From positions 37,401-101,400 of the forward strand of contig MUGG01000121.1 of NCBI GenBank assembly GCA_002148405.1: a stretch of 64,000 bases of DNA. The letters are read 5' to 3'. The translations under genes and the position numbers were made by a program. The notes beneath the pieces were generated by a model. That model had not been told where the DNA came from. It saw only the letters and a program-made list of their open reading frames with translations, and searched no databases. The DNA comes from Alkalinema sp. CACIAM 70d. Its GTDB lineage: Bacteria > Cyanobacteriota > Cyanobacteriia > Leptolyngbyales > Leptolyngbyaceae. Below, piece by piece: positions 45,038-53,559 of this stretch (position 1 is the first letter of the stretch; each line of letters begins with the position of its first letter).

Positions 45038-45223
45038 CCTAGGCCTCCCTATCTCTTGGTAATAGCTGGAATTCTATCATGTTCGATTAGATACGCGGAG
45101 TCTTGGAGTAGATGATTTCCAAATCACCAACTTCCGCTCAATTTATACCAACTCGTACCAACTTTATGCCAACTTATACCAACTTATGCCTAGATCTATG
45201 CATCCCCCATGTATCTCACAGCG
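45038..45223. other. Intergenic region with ~10-bp imperfect repeats
   Basis: TACCAACT(T/C)-type decamers are repeated four to five times at about 45145-45190, between the roadblock-like gene and the metal permease gene. Confidence 0.6.
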
Positions 45224-46072
45224 CTAATGGGGCGATCCTGAGCTGCTGGGTCTTGTCAAAATTCCTTGGGAAGGACTGAAAAAGAGTGCTAATAGAAATA
45301 AGCTGGAGGATACTAAGACGATCGCAGGCCCAGACGGTAGATTGTTGTAGTAACTAATATATACACCTGCCAAGCTAGAGAAAATCCCGAAGAGTGCCCC
45401 AACGCCCATCATCTGATGTAGCTCAGTAGTTAGTAAATAAGCTGTCAGTGCTGGGCCAATTAATAGGGCAATGACAAGGATTACACCCACAACTTGCATA
45501 CTGGCAATGATGGTGAGCGTGATTGCTGCCATAAATGCTAAATGTAATAGATTGACAGGTAATCCCAGGGCTTGTGCTCCTGTTCGATCGAAAGTAAAAA
45601 ACAGCAGTTCTTTATAAAAAGCTTTGACTGCAACCAGAATAATGACAGCAATGATTAAGGTGCGAATAATGTCATGGCCTGTAACACTCAAAATATCACC
45701 GAAGAGAAAACTGTCGAGATCTAACTTATTTTTCAATACTGTAATCAGGATAATCCCTAGGGCAAAAAAGCTGGAAAAGGTGAGTGCCATCGCTGCATCC
45801 ACTTTGACGCGGGACTGCGATCGAATCCAGGCGATCAAAAACGAACCCAGCATTCCCGATGCAAAGGCTCCAAACATCATATCGATGCCCAGGAAAAAGG
45901 AAAGCGACAATCCCGGCAAAACGCAGTGTGCCATGACATCCCCTAAGAGCGCCATACGCTGCACAATCAGATAACTCCCCACCACAGGACAGAGAATCCC
46001 AATAATGACACTAATCGCTAGGGCATTCCGGATGAATTCATAGTGGAGGGGATCGGTTAATAGTTGCAGCAT
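45224..46072 (-). CDS. Metal (Mn/Zn/Fe) ABC transporter permease
   Basis: A 282-residue membrane protein of the ABC-3 permease family (MntB/ZnuB type) with about eight hydrophobic helices. Motifs include VVGSYLIVQRMALLGDVMAHCVLPGL, the cytoplasmic FALGIILITVLKN segment, FDRTGAQALGLPVNLLHL and MQVVGVILVIALLIGPALTAYLL, the family core. It imports a divalent metal together with the ATPase encoded upstream. No solute-binding lipoprotein gene is next to them. It lies ~140 bp downstream of the ATPase gene on the same strand, so it shares that promoter. Confidence 0.92.
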   Translation of the reverse strand: MLQLLTDPLHYEFIRNALAISVIIGILCPVVGSYLIVQRMALLGDVMAHCVLPGLSLSFFLGIDMMFGAFASGMLGSFLIAWIRSQSRVKVDAAMALTFSSFFALGIILITVLKNKLDLDSFLFGDILSVTGHDIIRTLIIAVIILVAVKAFYKELLFFTFDRTGAQALGLPVNLLHLAFMAAITLTIIASMQVVGVILVIALLIGPALTAYLLTTELHQMMGVGALFGIFSSLAGVYISYYNNLPSGPAIVLVSSSLFLLALFFSPSQGILTRPSSSGSPH

Positions 46073-46212
46073 AGGTCAACATCAATAGGGAGTGCCAATT
46101 GGGAGCGATCGCAGTCCCAATCTTTCAAACACACAGATCAAATAATCTCACAGACCACACTAGCCCGCTAAGTAAATTAGCTAAGCAGCATAAAGTAGCC
46201 AAGCAGCGGGAA

Positions 46213-46959
46213 TTAGCAAAAAAGATTATCGCCTAAATCTGGATGCATGGACTGCATCCAAGCCCGACCATAGGCGTGTTTTAAATTATCTTGCGTCATC
46301 ACCTGTTCCGGTGTGCCATCCGCAATGAGGCGTTGGTTTAATAGCAACATGCGATCGAGTTGATGCAGGGAATGTCCCCATTCATGGCTACTAATGAGGA
46401 GAATTTTGCCCGATCGTCGTAGTTGATCAAAAACCTGAAATAAAATCTCTTCCGTTACTGCATCCACGCCCGTAAACGGTTCGTCGAATAGAAAAATCTC
46501 TGCTTCCTGGGCCAAGGCCCGCGCTAAAAAGACCCGTTGCTGTTGCCCGCCGGACAGATTCCCAATTCGCCGATCGCGTAGATCCCACATGCCCACCTTT
46601 TCCAAGGCAGCCTTGACCCGTTCCTGAGTCGATCGACCGGGACTGCGGAACCAGCCCAGTTTGCGGGTACGCGCCAACATCACCACATTCTGCACGGTAA
46701 TGGGGTAATCCCAGTCAATCTGCGATCGTTGCGGCACATAGGCCACCTTTTCTAACTGCTGGTGCAAGGGGCAGGTGCAGTAATGTACCTGTCCACTGGT
46801 TACGGGTACCAGCCCCAGCAATGCCTTCAGCATCGTGCTTTTGCCTGCACCGTTCGGGCCTACCACCCCCACCAACTGTCCGGGACTGACCTGAAACGTC
46901 ACGGATTCTAATCCCTTGACTCCGCGATAGTTGACCCCTAACTGGTGCACTTCTAGCAT
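46213..46959 (-). CDS. Metal ABC transporter ATP-binding protein
   Basis: A 248-residue ABC ATPase of the MntA/ZnuC class. Walker A is GPNGAGKST (~35), the Q-loop is in YVPQRSQIDWDYP (a typical metal-importer feature), the signature is LSGGQQQRVFLARAL, Walker B IFLFDEPFTGVD, and the switch His lies in LLISSHEWG. It energises the permease encoded just downstream. Two Fur/Zur-like boxes lie directly upstream of its start, so expression is probably metal-repressed. Confidence 0.93.
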   Translation of the reverse strand: MLEVHQLGVNYRGVKGLESVTFQVSPGQLVGVVGPNGAGKSTMLKALLGLVPVTSGQVHYCTCPLHQQLEKVAYVPQRSQIDWDYPITVQNVVMLARTRKLGWFRSPGRSTQERVKAALEKVGMWDLRDRRIGNLSGGQQQRVFLARALAQEAEIFLFDEPFTGVDAVTEEILFQVFDQLRRSGKILLISSHEWGHSLHQLDRMLLLNQRLIADGTPEQVMTQDNLKHAYGRAWMQSMHPDLGDNLFC

Positions 46960-46973
46960 AGATAGCCTGCGGC

Positions 46974-47018
46974 AATAATGATTCTCATTTCAACGGTGCG
47001 ATAACGATTCTCATTTTA
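46974..47018 (-). promoter_or_regulatory. Two Fur/Zur-like operator boxes upstream of the metal ABC genes
   Basis: AATAATGATTCTCATTT (46974-46990) and GATAACGATTCTCATTTTA (47000-47018) are directly repeated with 26-bp spacing. Each contains an AATGA-TTC-TCATT or close inverted repeat, matching the Fur-family AATGATAATCATT core. They end 15 bp upstream of the ATPase start codon. The divergent moaB start is ~125 bp away. Confidence 0.7.
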
Positions 47019-47142
47019 GCGATACTCCGTCGAAAATGTTCTGAGGAAACCTAGAAATTTGTTGGGAAATTTCCGGGCTAGGATAAAGAACGTTTTAGAA
47101 GATCGTCGAAATCTACTTTGCTGTTTTTCCTAAGTGATTGCC

Positions 47143-47664
47143 ATGCCTGTCGATCGATCGTTTCTACCGCTGAATATTGCAGTGCTGACCGTGTCCGATA
47201 CCCGCACGGAAGCCACCGATCGCTCCGGACAATTACTGGTCGATCGCTTGACGGAAGCGGGCCATCACTTGGCCGAAAAAGCCATCGTGCCCGATAACAT
47301 CTACCAAATTCGCGCGATCGTCTCTCAATGGATTGCCAACGATCTCGTTCAGGTGATCCTCACTACGGGCGGAACGGGGCTGACTGGGCGAGATGGGACT
47401 CCAGAGGCGATCGGGCCACTGTTGGATAAAGCGATCGAAGGCTTTGGGGAACTGTTCCGCTGGATTTCCTACGCCGATATCAAAACGTCAACCATCCAAT
47501 CACGGGCGATCGCGGGGGTGGCCAATGGTACCTACATTTTCTGTTTACCGGGTTCGACCGGAGCTTGCCAAACCGCATGGGATCACATTCTCAAGGATCA
47601 ACTCGATGCCCGCCATCGCCCCTGTAACTTTGCCGATCTCCTACCCCGTTTGACTGAGTTGTAA
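47143..47664 (+). CDS. moaB: Molybdenum cofactor biosynthesis protein B (MoaB)
   Basis: A 173-residue MoaB/MogA-type protein for adenylylation of molybdopterin. Visible are [40 protein letters not shown] and the [25 protein letters not shown] motif with its conserved PGS. It acts before metal insertion in molybdenum cofactor synthesis for nitrate reductase. A GTG at 47134 is in frame; the ATG at 47143 ([11 protein letters not shown]) is preferred. It diverges from the metal transporter genes. Confidence 0.93.
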   Translation: MPVDRSFLPLNIAVLTVSDTRTEATDRSGQLLVDRLTEAGHHLAEKAIVPDNIYQIRAIVSQWIANDLVQVILTTGGTGLTGRDGTPEAIGPLLDKAIEGFGELFRWISYADIKTSTIQSRAIAGVANGTYIFCLPGSTGACQTAWDHILKDQLDARHRPCNFADLLPRLTEL

Positions 47665-47667
47665 TTT

Positions 47668-48696
47668 CTAAAGCCGCAACCAAGTTTCGATCGGGTCAGT
47701 GGACTTGACCACATGCATCCCCGCCTCAGCAAACCGTTGGTAAGCCGCCTCAGCCTGCTCAGAAAAATCTACCACCCCCGGAACCACGACCGGAGATGCA
47801 CAATCCTCTAAGAGATAGACCTTGCTGGCCAACTTGGGATCCCGCAGTTGAATTTCATTCAGCAAATCCGCGATCGTCCAAGCCACACAATGACTTTTAG
47901 CCTGTCCCGCAATAATCACTGCGTCGTAGTCCAACAACTTCTGGATTAACGACACATTTTTCTGGGCGATCGGGCGACCATTGGCCCCATCCAACACCTC
48001 AGGCCGCAACACGGAATAATTTTCTGTCAGCGGATTACTGCCCTTCAGTTCAAATTGGGTTTGGGCACTGCGAGCCATGCAATGGAAAAAGCACGCTTCC
48101 TCAAAGGCCGACACCAGCGCATGGCCAATCCCCCCCAGCATTGAGTGATAACACCAAATCGTCAGCGGATATTTGCCATCTTCAGTTAACTGACGGGTGT
48201 AGTGCAGAGCGTGCTGTTGCAACGTTTCCAGATCCCCCTGGGCCACACTTGCAGCAATGTTGGGGTTAACGCGCCATTGGCCCGCCTCCACCTCCGCCAG
48301 CGTAATCATTGTCGCGACGGGTACCGGATGCTCACCCTGCTCATTCACCCAGAAGATCGGATGGAAAATCTGCATAGCGGTGTGGGTATCCATCGTCGGT
48401 ACGATCGTTGTAATCGTCCCCAGGTTGCGATAGATAAACTCGCACAGCCGTTGGGTATCCTCCACCGCCCCCCGGCCAGAGGTCCCACCCACAAACAATT
48501 CAAAATCGGGAATGCAAAACGTATTCTGCACATCGATCGCCAATAAGCAAACCCGAGCAGTATCCGTACTAGAAGGAGCAATCCCCTGCTGCTTGGCCCA
48601 CATCACGGCTTGGGAAGCCCGTTCTTGATAGGGAACACGCCACACTGTCCCCCCACGATCGGGCTGAAAAAACTCAGGAATGGGCAACGCAGACAT
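47668..48696 (-). CDS. Isochorismatase/nicotinamidase-family hydrolase
   Basis: A 342-residue protein longer than ordinary nicotinamidases. The first acidic residue is in LLAIDVQNTFCIPDFELFV (catalytic Asp), a FVGGTSGRGAVEDTQRL helix follows, THTAMQIFHP carries the metal-site His pair region, and the nucleophile Cys lies in IIAGQAKSHCVAWTIADL (~280). The LLEDCASPV segment is typical. AAGGAG ~7 bp upstream on the coding strand fixes the ATG at 48696, although the frame opens at 48756. It is downstream of the cupin gene with ~55 bp between them, so they may be cotranscribed. Substrate is unknown. Confidence 0.85.
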   Translation of the reverse strand: MSALPIPEFFQPDRGGTVWRVPYQERASQAVMWAKQQGIAPSSTDTARVCLLAIDVQNTFCIPDFELFVGGTSGRGAVEDTQRLCEFIYRNLGTITTIVPTMDTHTAMQIFHPIFWVNEQGEHPVPVATMITLAEVEAGQWRVNPNIAASVAQGDLETLQQHALHYTRQLTEDGKYPLTIWCYHSMLGGIGHALVSAFEEACFFHCMARSAQTQFELKGSNPLTENYSVLRPEVLDGANGRPIAQKNVSLIQKLLDYDAVIIAGQAKSHCVAWTIADLLNEIQLRDPKLASKVYLLEDCASPVVVPGVVDFSEQAEAAYQRFAEAGMHVVKSTDPIETWLRL

Positions 48697-48752
48697 AGAT
48701 AGCTCCTTGGGCGTTCTCGATCGTGGGGCGATCGCCAATCTGTGCGATCGGG

Positions 48753-49148
48753 TCAATCGTCGTGATCGTCTGGATCGGGTTCAAACCGCACGATATCATC
48801 TTCGCCCAAATATTCCCCATTCTGGACTTCAATCATCACCAACGGAATCACCCCAGGATTTTCCACCTTATGGGGCAACCCCATCGGCACATAGGTGGAT
48901 TGTTTTTGAAAAATAATTTTTTCCTCGCCGCCACAGGTAACTTTGGCAGTCCCTGCTACCACAATCCAGTGTTCACTGCGATGGTGATGCATTTGTGTAC
49001 TGATGTGCTCACCGGGCGCAATTTCGATGCGATTAATCCGATAACGCTGACTTTCTTCCAGCAGTGTAACCGTTCCCCAGCGGCGGGTGCGGGTTGTGGC
49101 CGTTGGGGGCGTCATGGATGGACGCGGGAACTCCACGGGATGACTCAT
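48753..49148 (-). CDS. Cupin-domain protein of the mannose-6-phosphate isomerase II type
   Basis: A 131-residue protein that matches the C-terminal cupin of bifunctional ManC/type II phosphomannose isomerase: RWGTVTLLEESQRYRINRIEIAPGEHISTQMHHHRSEHWIVVAGTAKV has the His-rich metal site (HHHRSEHW), and TYVPMGLPHKVENPG the second cupin motif. No nucleotidyltransferase domain is attached. It may isomerise mannose-6-phosphate or a related sugar. It is the first gene before the isochorismatase-family gene. Confidence 0.85.
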   Translation of the reverse strand: MSHPVEFPRPSMTPPTATTRTRRWGTVTLLEESQRYRINRIEIAPGEHISTQMHHHRSEHWIVVAGTAKVTCGGEEKIIFQKQSTYVPMGLPHKVENPGVIPLVMIEVQNGEYLGEDDIVRFEPDPDDHDD

Positions 49149-49285
49149 AGCTGCCTTTCCTTACAGGTATTAAAAATTCACTACCAGTATTCTACGAAGA
49201 ACAATTTGATTGTTTCGATCGAAATGGTCGATCGATGACTCTAATCAACTGAAAAGAGTGACAAACCCTCAATTAGCCCTAAAAG

Positions 49286-49313
49286 TCAAATCCTAGAAAT
49301 CAAATCCTAGAAA
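49286..49313. repeat. 14-bp tandem duplication covering the MBOAT stop codon
   Basis: TCAAATCCTAGAAA at 49286-49299 and 49300-49313, followed by a partial third copy. The MBOAT gene's stop codon (49307-49309, TAG on the coding strand) lies inside the second unit. Confidence 0.9.
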
Positions 49314-50830
49314 TCAAAATAGATGTACTTGGCGGCACCCTGAGGAGAAAACAGAAATACAGCGTACAGACAGAGGGGCACGAGTAATAGCTTTAGGTAC
49401 CAGTTTAACTGCAATTTCAGCCCCTGGTGAAAGAGGTAGGAGATCCCCATTCCCATTGTCAAAACCCCCAGACATGCCCAAATTTGTTGGGGGGAAATCC
49501 CTAGGGTTTCTTGGTAGATCTTAATCGCAAATTGAGGATCCGCTGCCTTACCCACCAGATTTTGCAGGGCATAAATGGCATCTTTTAAATTAGGGAGCCG
49601 GAAGAGAAGCCAGGATAGAAACACTACAAGTTGCGTTGCCAACCATGCGATCGCGATTCCGGGTAAACTTTGCCAAAACTGCCCCATCCACTCATGGCGT
49701 TTGGACAACCCATCCACCAAACGATGACCCACTAAGGCCAGACCGTGGACTGCGCCCCAGACAATGAAGCCCCAAGTTGCCCCGTGCCACAACCCGCATA
49801 ACACCATCACGAGCAGGAGGTTAAAACAAGTTCTTAGTAATCCTTTGCGGGAACCCCCCAGGGGAAAGTAGAGATAATTCCGGAGCCAATCCCCTAAGCT
49901 CATGTGCCAGCGTCGCCAAAAACTCGCAATACTAGTGCTGAAATAGGGGAAATTGAAGTTTTGCGGCAAATTGAACCCCAGCAGCATGGCACTACCCCGC
50001 GCCACATCCACATAGCCGCTGAAATCGAGATACAGTTGGAAGCCGTAGGCGATCGTGGTTAGCCAAATATCACCGCTGCCCGCCCGCGTTAGGTTGTCAA
50101 AGCTTAGGTTCACATAGGTGCCTAACCGATCGGCAATCAGCCCTTTTTTCACCGCACCACAGGCAATCAGCCACAGCCCTTCGGAAATTTGATCGGCATT
50201 GGGAAAGGTGAGCGATTGTAATTGAGTCACGAATTGTGGATAGCGGGTAATGGGGCCTGAGGTTAACTTTGGGAAAAACAGTTTGTAGGCAGAAAATCGC
50301 GCAAAGTTCCGTGACGCAGGCGCACCCCGATAGACATCGACCAGGTAGGAAATACATTCAAAGGTAAAGTAGCTGAGCCCGATCGGGGTTAGCAGATTCA
50401 AATTTTTCCAAGCGGACTCCGTAAACGCCAGATCAACTTTAAATAGCTGGGCGATCGTAGATACCAGCAGCAAGACGACAGACTTAAAGCTCAACAGCAA
50501 AAAGAGATTGAGGCCAATTCCGAGAACCAGTAACTTAATGCGGCGGCGGTTCCAGTCCTGCTGAGCAAACTGCCAATCCTCAATACGCCAATCGGGGGGT
50601 GATCCGATCGCGCGCCCTAATTGGAAGGTGATCCAAGTCATGACCAGCAGCAAAGGAATATATTGAGCTTGGTTCACCACCTGGGAGCTGTTCTCTACAT
50701 ATAGCGTGCCATAGAACATTAAACTGGCCAGCAACAGCACCCAAATTCGCAATTGGGGCTTCGGCAGCGTCCAGTAAACTCCAACAACCCCAAGCAGGAA
50801 AACGGCATAGGTTAGTGAAAGAAAGTTCAT
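49307..50830 (-). CDS. MBOAT-family O-acyltransferase (AlgI-like)
   Basis: A 507-residue multi-pass membrane protein. The AlgI-type core is visible: FPKLTSGPITRYPQF, FQLYLDFSGYVDVARGSAMLLG, NFNFPYFSTSIASFWRRWHMSLGDWLRNYLYFPLGGSRKG and the catalytic His in LCGLWHGATW. It probably acetylates an exported polysaccharide. No AlgJ/AlgX-type partner or glycosyltransferase gene is adjacent. Weak start context at 50830. Confidence 0.93.
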   Translation of the reverse strand: MNFLSLTYAVFLLGVVGVYWTLPKPQLRIWVLLLASLMFYGTLYVENSSQVVNQAQYIPLLLVMTWITFQLGRAIGSPPDWRIEDWQFAQQDWNRRRIKLLVLGIGLNLFLLLSFKSVVLLLVSTIAQLFKVDLAFTESAWKNLNLLTPIGLSYFTFECISYLVDVYRGAPASRNFARFSAYKLFFPKLTSGPITRYPQFVTQLQSLTFPNADQISEGLWLIACGAVKKGLIADRLGTYVNLSFDNLTRAGSGDIWLTTIAYGFQLYLDFSGYVDVARGSAMLLGFNLPQNFNFPYFSTSIASFWRRWHMSLGDWLRNYLYFPLGGSRKGLLRTCFNLLLVMVLCGLWHGATWGFIVWGAVHGLALVGHRLVDGLSKRHEWMGQFWQSLPGIAIAWLATQLVVFLSWLLFRLPNLKDAIYALQNLVGKAADPQFAIKIYQETLGISPQQIWACLGVLTMGMGISYLFHQGLKLQLNWYLKLLLVPLCLYAVFLFSPQGAAKYIYFDF

Positions 50831-50934
50831 GGCCTATAGCACTACGAGTAGAGTTTAAGATGTTTCCATCTTTGGATATGTAGTGTACTCTAAATTTGCA
50901 AATCGATCGGCCAAAAGAACGATCGGCCAAAAAA

Positions 50935-50964
50935 TCGACGAAAAAAAAGCAGCCTTGAGGCTGC
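50935..50964 (-). terminator. Rho-independent terminator (minus strand)
   Basis: On the minus strand GCAGCC-TCAA-GGCTGC (50949-50964) is followed by eight T. It is oriented to end transcripts coming from the metalloprotease gene, ~480 bp downstream of its stop. Confidence 0.85.
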
Positions 50965-51300
50965 CGTCGGTAGTGCATGAGGTTTGAGTTACATGATGAT
51001 GAACAATAAATGATTCACTCCGGTTTCCGGACTATGGAGGGAATCCATTGATCCAGGTGTTGAGATGATCTGAGTTTTTAGTAATCTAAGTCTTAAGTTT
51101 GGTGTCTTTTATTGCTGTGACAATGCCATTGTCTCGTGAAATCACGGCTTGGATGGGAAAAAGTAGACAGTCTTTGAAGCGTCATAGCGCTTGAGGGGGA
51201 GCGGCTGCGATTTGCCGATGGACAGTCAATGAACTGTCCCCTAATCGACAACATTCCCCTCAAAATGGGCAATATTGAGGTCAGCGTTCAACTGTCCCTG

Positions 51301-51336
51301 TGCCCCGCAACTGTCTTGTTGCAGGGCAATTTTATT
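51301..51336 (+). terminator. Imperfect stem-loop in the same spacer
   Basis: TGCCCCGCAAC / GTTGCAGGGCA, 11-bp stem with one mismatch and a six-base loop, followed on the plus strand by ATTTTATTATT. It could terminate an unidentified plus-strand transcript or act in the 3' UTR of the minus-strand gene. Confidence 0.45.
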
Positions 51337-51447
51337 ATTAGAGGCTTATTACTTAGCGGCGGATGACTGGCGACTGTTGGAGGGCTGCACAATCTCCACG
51401 ATTTCTACGTTTGCTTAGTCCCGCCATCTGTGACCTAAGTTGATTTC

Positions 51448-53559
51448 TTAGACCAAATGGCTCAGATTGGTCGAGCCGATCGTATACAACCCATTGGCCC
51501 TTAGATGCTTGGCACAGCCACAGACTAGTCTACCCTTCGCCACTGTGCGGGAACTCAGAGGGGTATCTGTGGGTGCAGCGAACTCTCCCAGGCTAGCTGC
51601 TGCGATCGCAGTAGTTTCTGAGGACAAAGCGGAGGAGTTAGATGGATCACTGCTAATTCCCGCTCGCAGTGTGTTAGCGGTGACATAACTGGGGAGCGTA
51701 TAGGGTTGTGCCGCACCATAGTTGACATTCCAGCCCAAGTCCCGGAGTGCCGCCAGCGTCATTTGACTGGTCGGGGTGGCAATGCCAATGCTCTCGGCAT
51801 AGGGTGTCATGAGTTCTGTGTCAAACTGATACTCGTCCCAATGTTGAAAGACCCCAGCCTCGATCGGGATGGCGGTGGGGCTGTAGGTTCCTAGCAGTTC
51901 GCCGTAGGCCCAGGCTGCATAGGTATTCGCGTTATAGGTTGCCGTGGTTTTGTTGATGTAAGTTCGCCCCACCAGAGTAGAACTGTTCCCCTGCTGAAAT
52001 TCGACAGGTACCCACAGCGTTCCCAACCCCAACGCATGGGCAAATTCATGGATCATCAAACTGCGGAGATAGCTGGGGTTACTATTGAATTCTGCCAATC
52101 TCCGGGTGTTGACGGTGGCGTTGCCACTCACGATAAAAAGATTTGCCCAATCCGTGGTGACATTGGGGCCTGCGTAGGCGAGCAAATTATAATCACTCAG
52201 CTCAAGGCCCACGAGCTGAATATTGAGATTCTGATACTGGGTAATGGCACTGCGACTGGTAATGATGTTGCTCCAGTAGCTAGCAGCCTCCGCGATCGCT
52301 TGTCGGGCGGCAGCATTCAAACCACTCGTACCCTCGCCGTAGGTCACGCTTAAACTAAATTTCTGGTCATCCACTGCGGCTGCTCGAAAATTGGTCGAGA
52401 CAGCATAACTAGCGGACTGGTTATTGTAGCTATTGACCTGGAGATAGTAGTTGCCAGGGTTAAGAAAACGGCGTAGGGATTCTCCAGTGGTGCCCCGCTC
52501 CCATTGCCAAGCTAAGATTTCACCAGAATCAATTTGATCGTTGCCGTTGCTGTTTTGAATGAGTTTGACATCGGCATCCCCACTCAGTCCCGTGAGGTGG
52601 GCTGTGAAGATACCCGATTGTGCAACACTAAATTGATAGACATCGTTGAGATCACCTACACTGACTCGCTGGGCTCGGAAAAATTGCGCGGTACTCTCGA
52701 TCGTTGCACTAAGGAGAGAATTGCCCGCATCCACTTCTTCGGATTTAGGGCGAGAGAGAAATCCTACAATGTCCCAAGAGCTGCCTACGACAGAACGGAT
52801 GTCATACTTTTCCAGAACCGTACTCCCTTGCATGATCCAAAGACTATTGGATCCTGTATTGTAATCTCGCCAAACTAAGTCTAGATGTCCATCTTGATTG
52901 AGATCATAAGCTCCAGCTAGGGTGGCGGTCGGCAAACTAGTGGGTAAACTCACGCCTTGAATAATTTGGCTACCTTTCATCACCCACCATTGCAGTGTGC
53001 TAGTGGCTTGGTGTTGCCATAGCAAATCCACAAAACCGTCGCGATTGAAATCTCCAGTGCTGACAATCTTCCACCCTGGATCAACTGTCTGTAACGCCAC
53101 ACTTCCAATGATCTGACTATCCTGCATGTACCACCAGACATTGTTGCCTGTTACAGTATTGCGCCAGAGAATATCCAATTTTTGATCGCCGTTAACGTCT
53201 CCTGTTCCTGCGATCGTCCAGTTCAGATCGGAGAGGGTTGGTAATGCAAAGGCACTGGAAAGGGACTGGTTCTGAAGTATCCACCAAGCCATGGCTCCAG
53301 AGGGACTATGTCGCCAAAGGATGTCTGTTTCGCCATCCCGATTGACATCTCCAGTGGCAGCTACTTTCCAGCCTAGATCAGGCATCGTAAATAGGCCACC
53401 ACTAATAACATTTGCCCCACTCATGCCCCAGCGAACACCTGTTCCAGATCCGGTTTCACGCCACAATAAGTCAACAGAATAGTTGAAGGGTGTTTGTTGA
53501 CTAATACTGGATGAACTGGCCAAACTGGACGCACTAACCGAACTGTAGGATTCCAACAT
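51448..53559 (-). CDS. FG-GAP-repeat leishmanolysin-like metalloprotease
   Basis: A 703-residue, probably secreted protein. A Ser-rich start is followed by five FG-GAP/VCBS-type repeats (about 30-270, e.g. GDVNRDGETDILWRHSPSG, GDVNGDQKLDILWRNT, GDFNRDGFVDLLWQH) with calcium-binding DxDxD-like loops. A PPC-like beta domain (about 285-395; FRAQRVSVGDLNDVYQF, NPGNYYLQVNSYNN) precedes a protease part with SLMIHEFAHALGLGTLW, the HExxHxxGxG zinc motif of leishmanolysin-like (M8) metzincins, and ELMTP as Met-turn. No classical signal peptide is present, so a type I-like or other export route is likely. Function in adhesion or degradation is inferred. Confidence 0.82.
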   Translation of the reverse strand: MLESYSSVSASSLASSSSISQQTPFNYSVDLLWRETGSGTGVRWGMSGANVISGGLFTMPDLGWKVAATGDVNRDGETDILWRHSPSGAMAWWILQNQSLSSAFALPTLSDLNWTIAGTGDVNGDQKLDILWRNTVTGNNVWWYMQDSQIIGSVALQTVDPGWKIVSTGDFNRDGFVDLLWQHQATSTLQWWVMKGSQIIQGVSLPTSLPTATLAGAYDLNQDGHLDLVWRDYNTGSNSLWIMQGSTVLEKYDIRSVVGSSWDIVGFLSRPKSEEVDAGNSLLSATIESTAQFFRAQRVSVGDLNDVYQFSVAQSGIFTAHLTGLSGDADVKLIQNSNGNDQIDSGEILAWQWERGTTGESLRRFLNPGNYYLQVNSYNNQSASYAVSTNFRAAAVDDQKFSLSVTYGEGTSGLNAAARQAIAEAASYWSNIITSRSAITQYQNLNIQLVGLELSDYNLLAYAGPNVTTDWANLFIVSGNATVNTRRLAEFNSNPSYLRSLMIHEFAHALGLGTLWVPVEFQQGNSSTLVGRTYINKTTATYNANTYAAWAYGELLGTYSPTAIPIEAGVFQHWDEYQFDTELMTPYAESIGIATPTSQMTLAALRDLGWNVNYGAAQPYTLPSYVTANTLRAGISSDPSNSSALSSETTAIAAASLGEFAAPTDTPLSSRTVAKGRLVCGCAKHLRANGLYTIGSTNLSHLV

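Larger units (their letters stand above)
50831..51447. other. 617-bp intergenic region with terminators
   Basis: Lies between the MBOAT gene start and the FG-GAP metalloprotease stop, both on the minus strand. It contains an intrinsic terminator at 50940-50964 and an imperfect hairpin at 51301-51328. No coding frame is convincing; a small RNA on either strand cannot be excluded. Confidence 0.5.
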
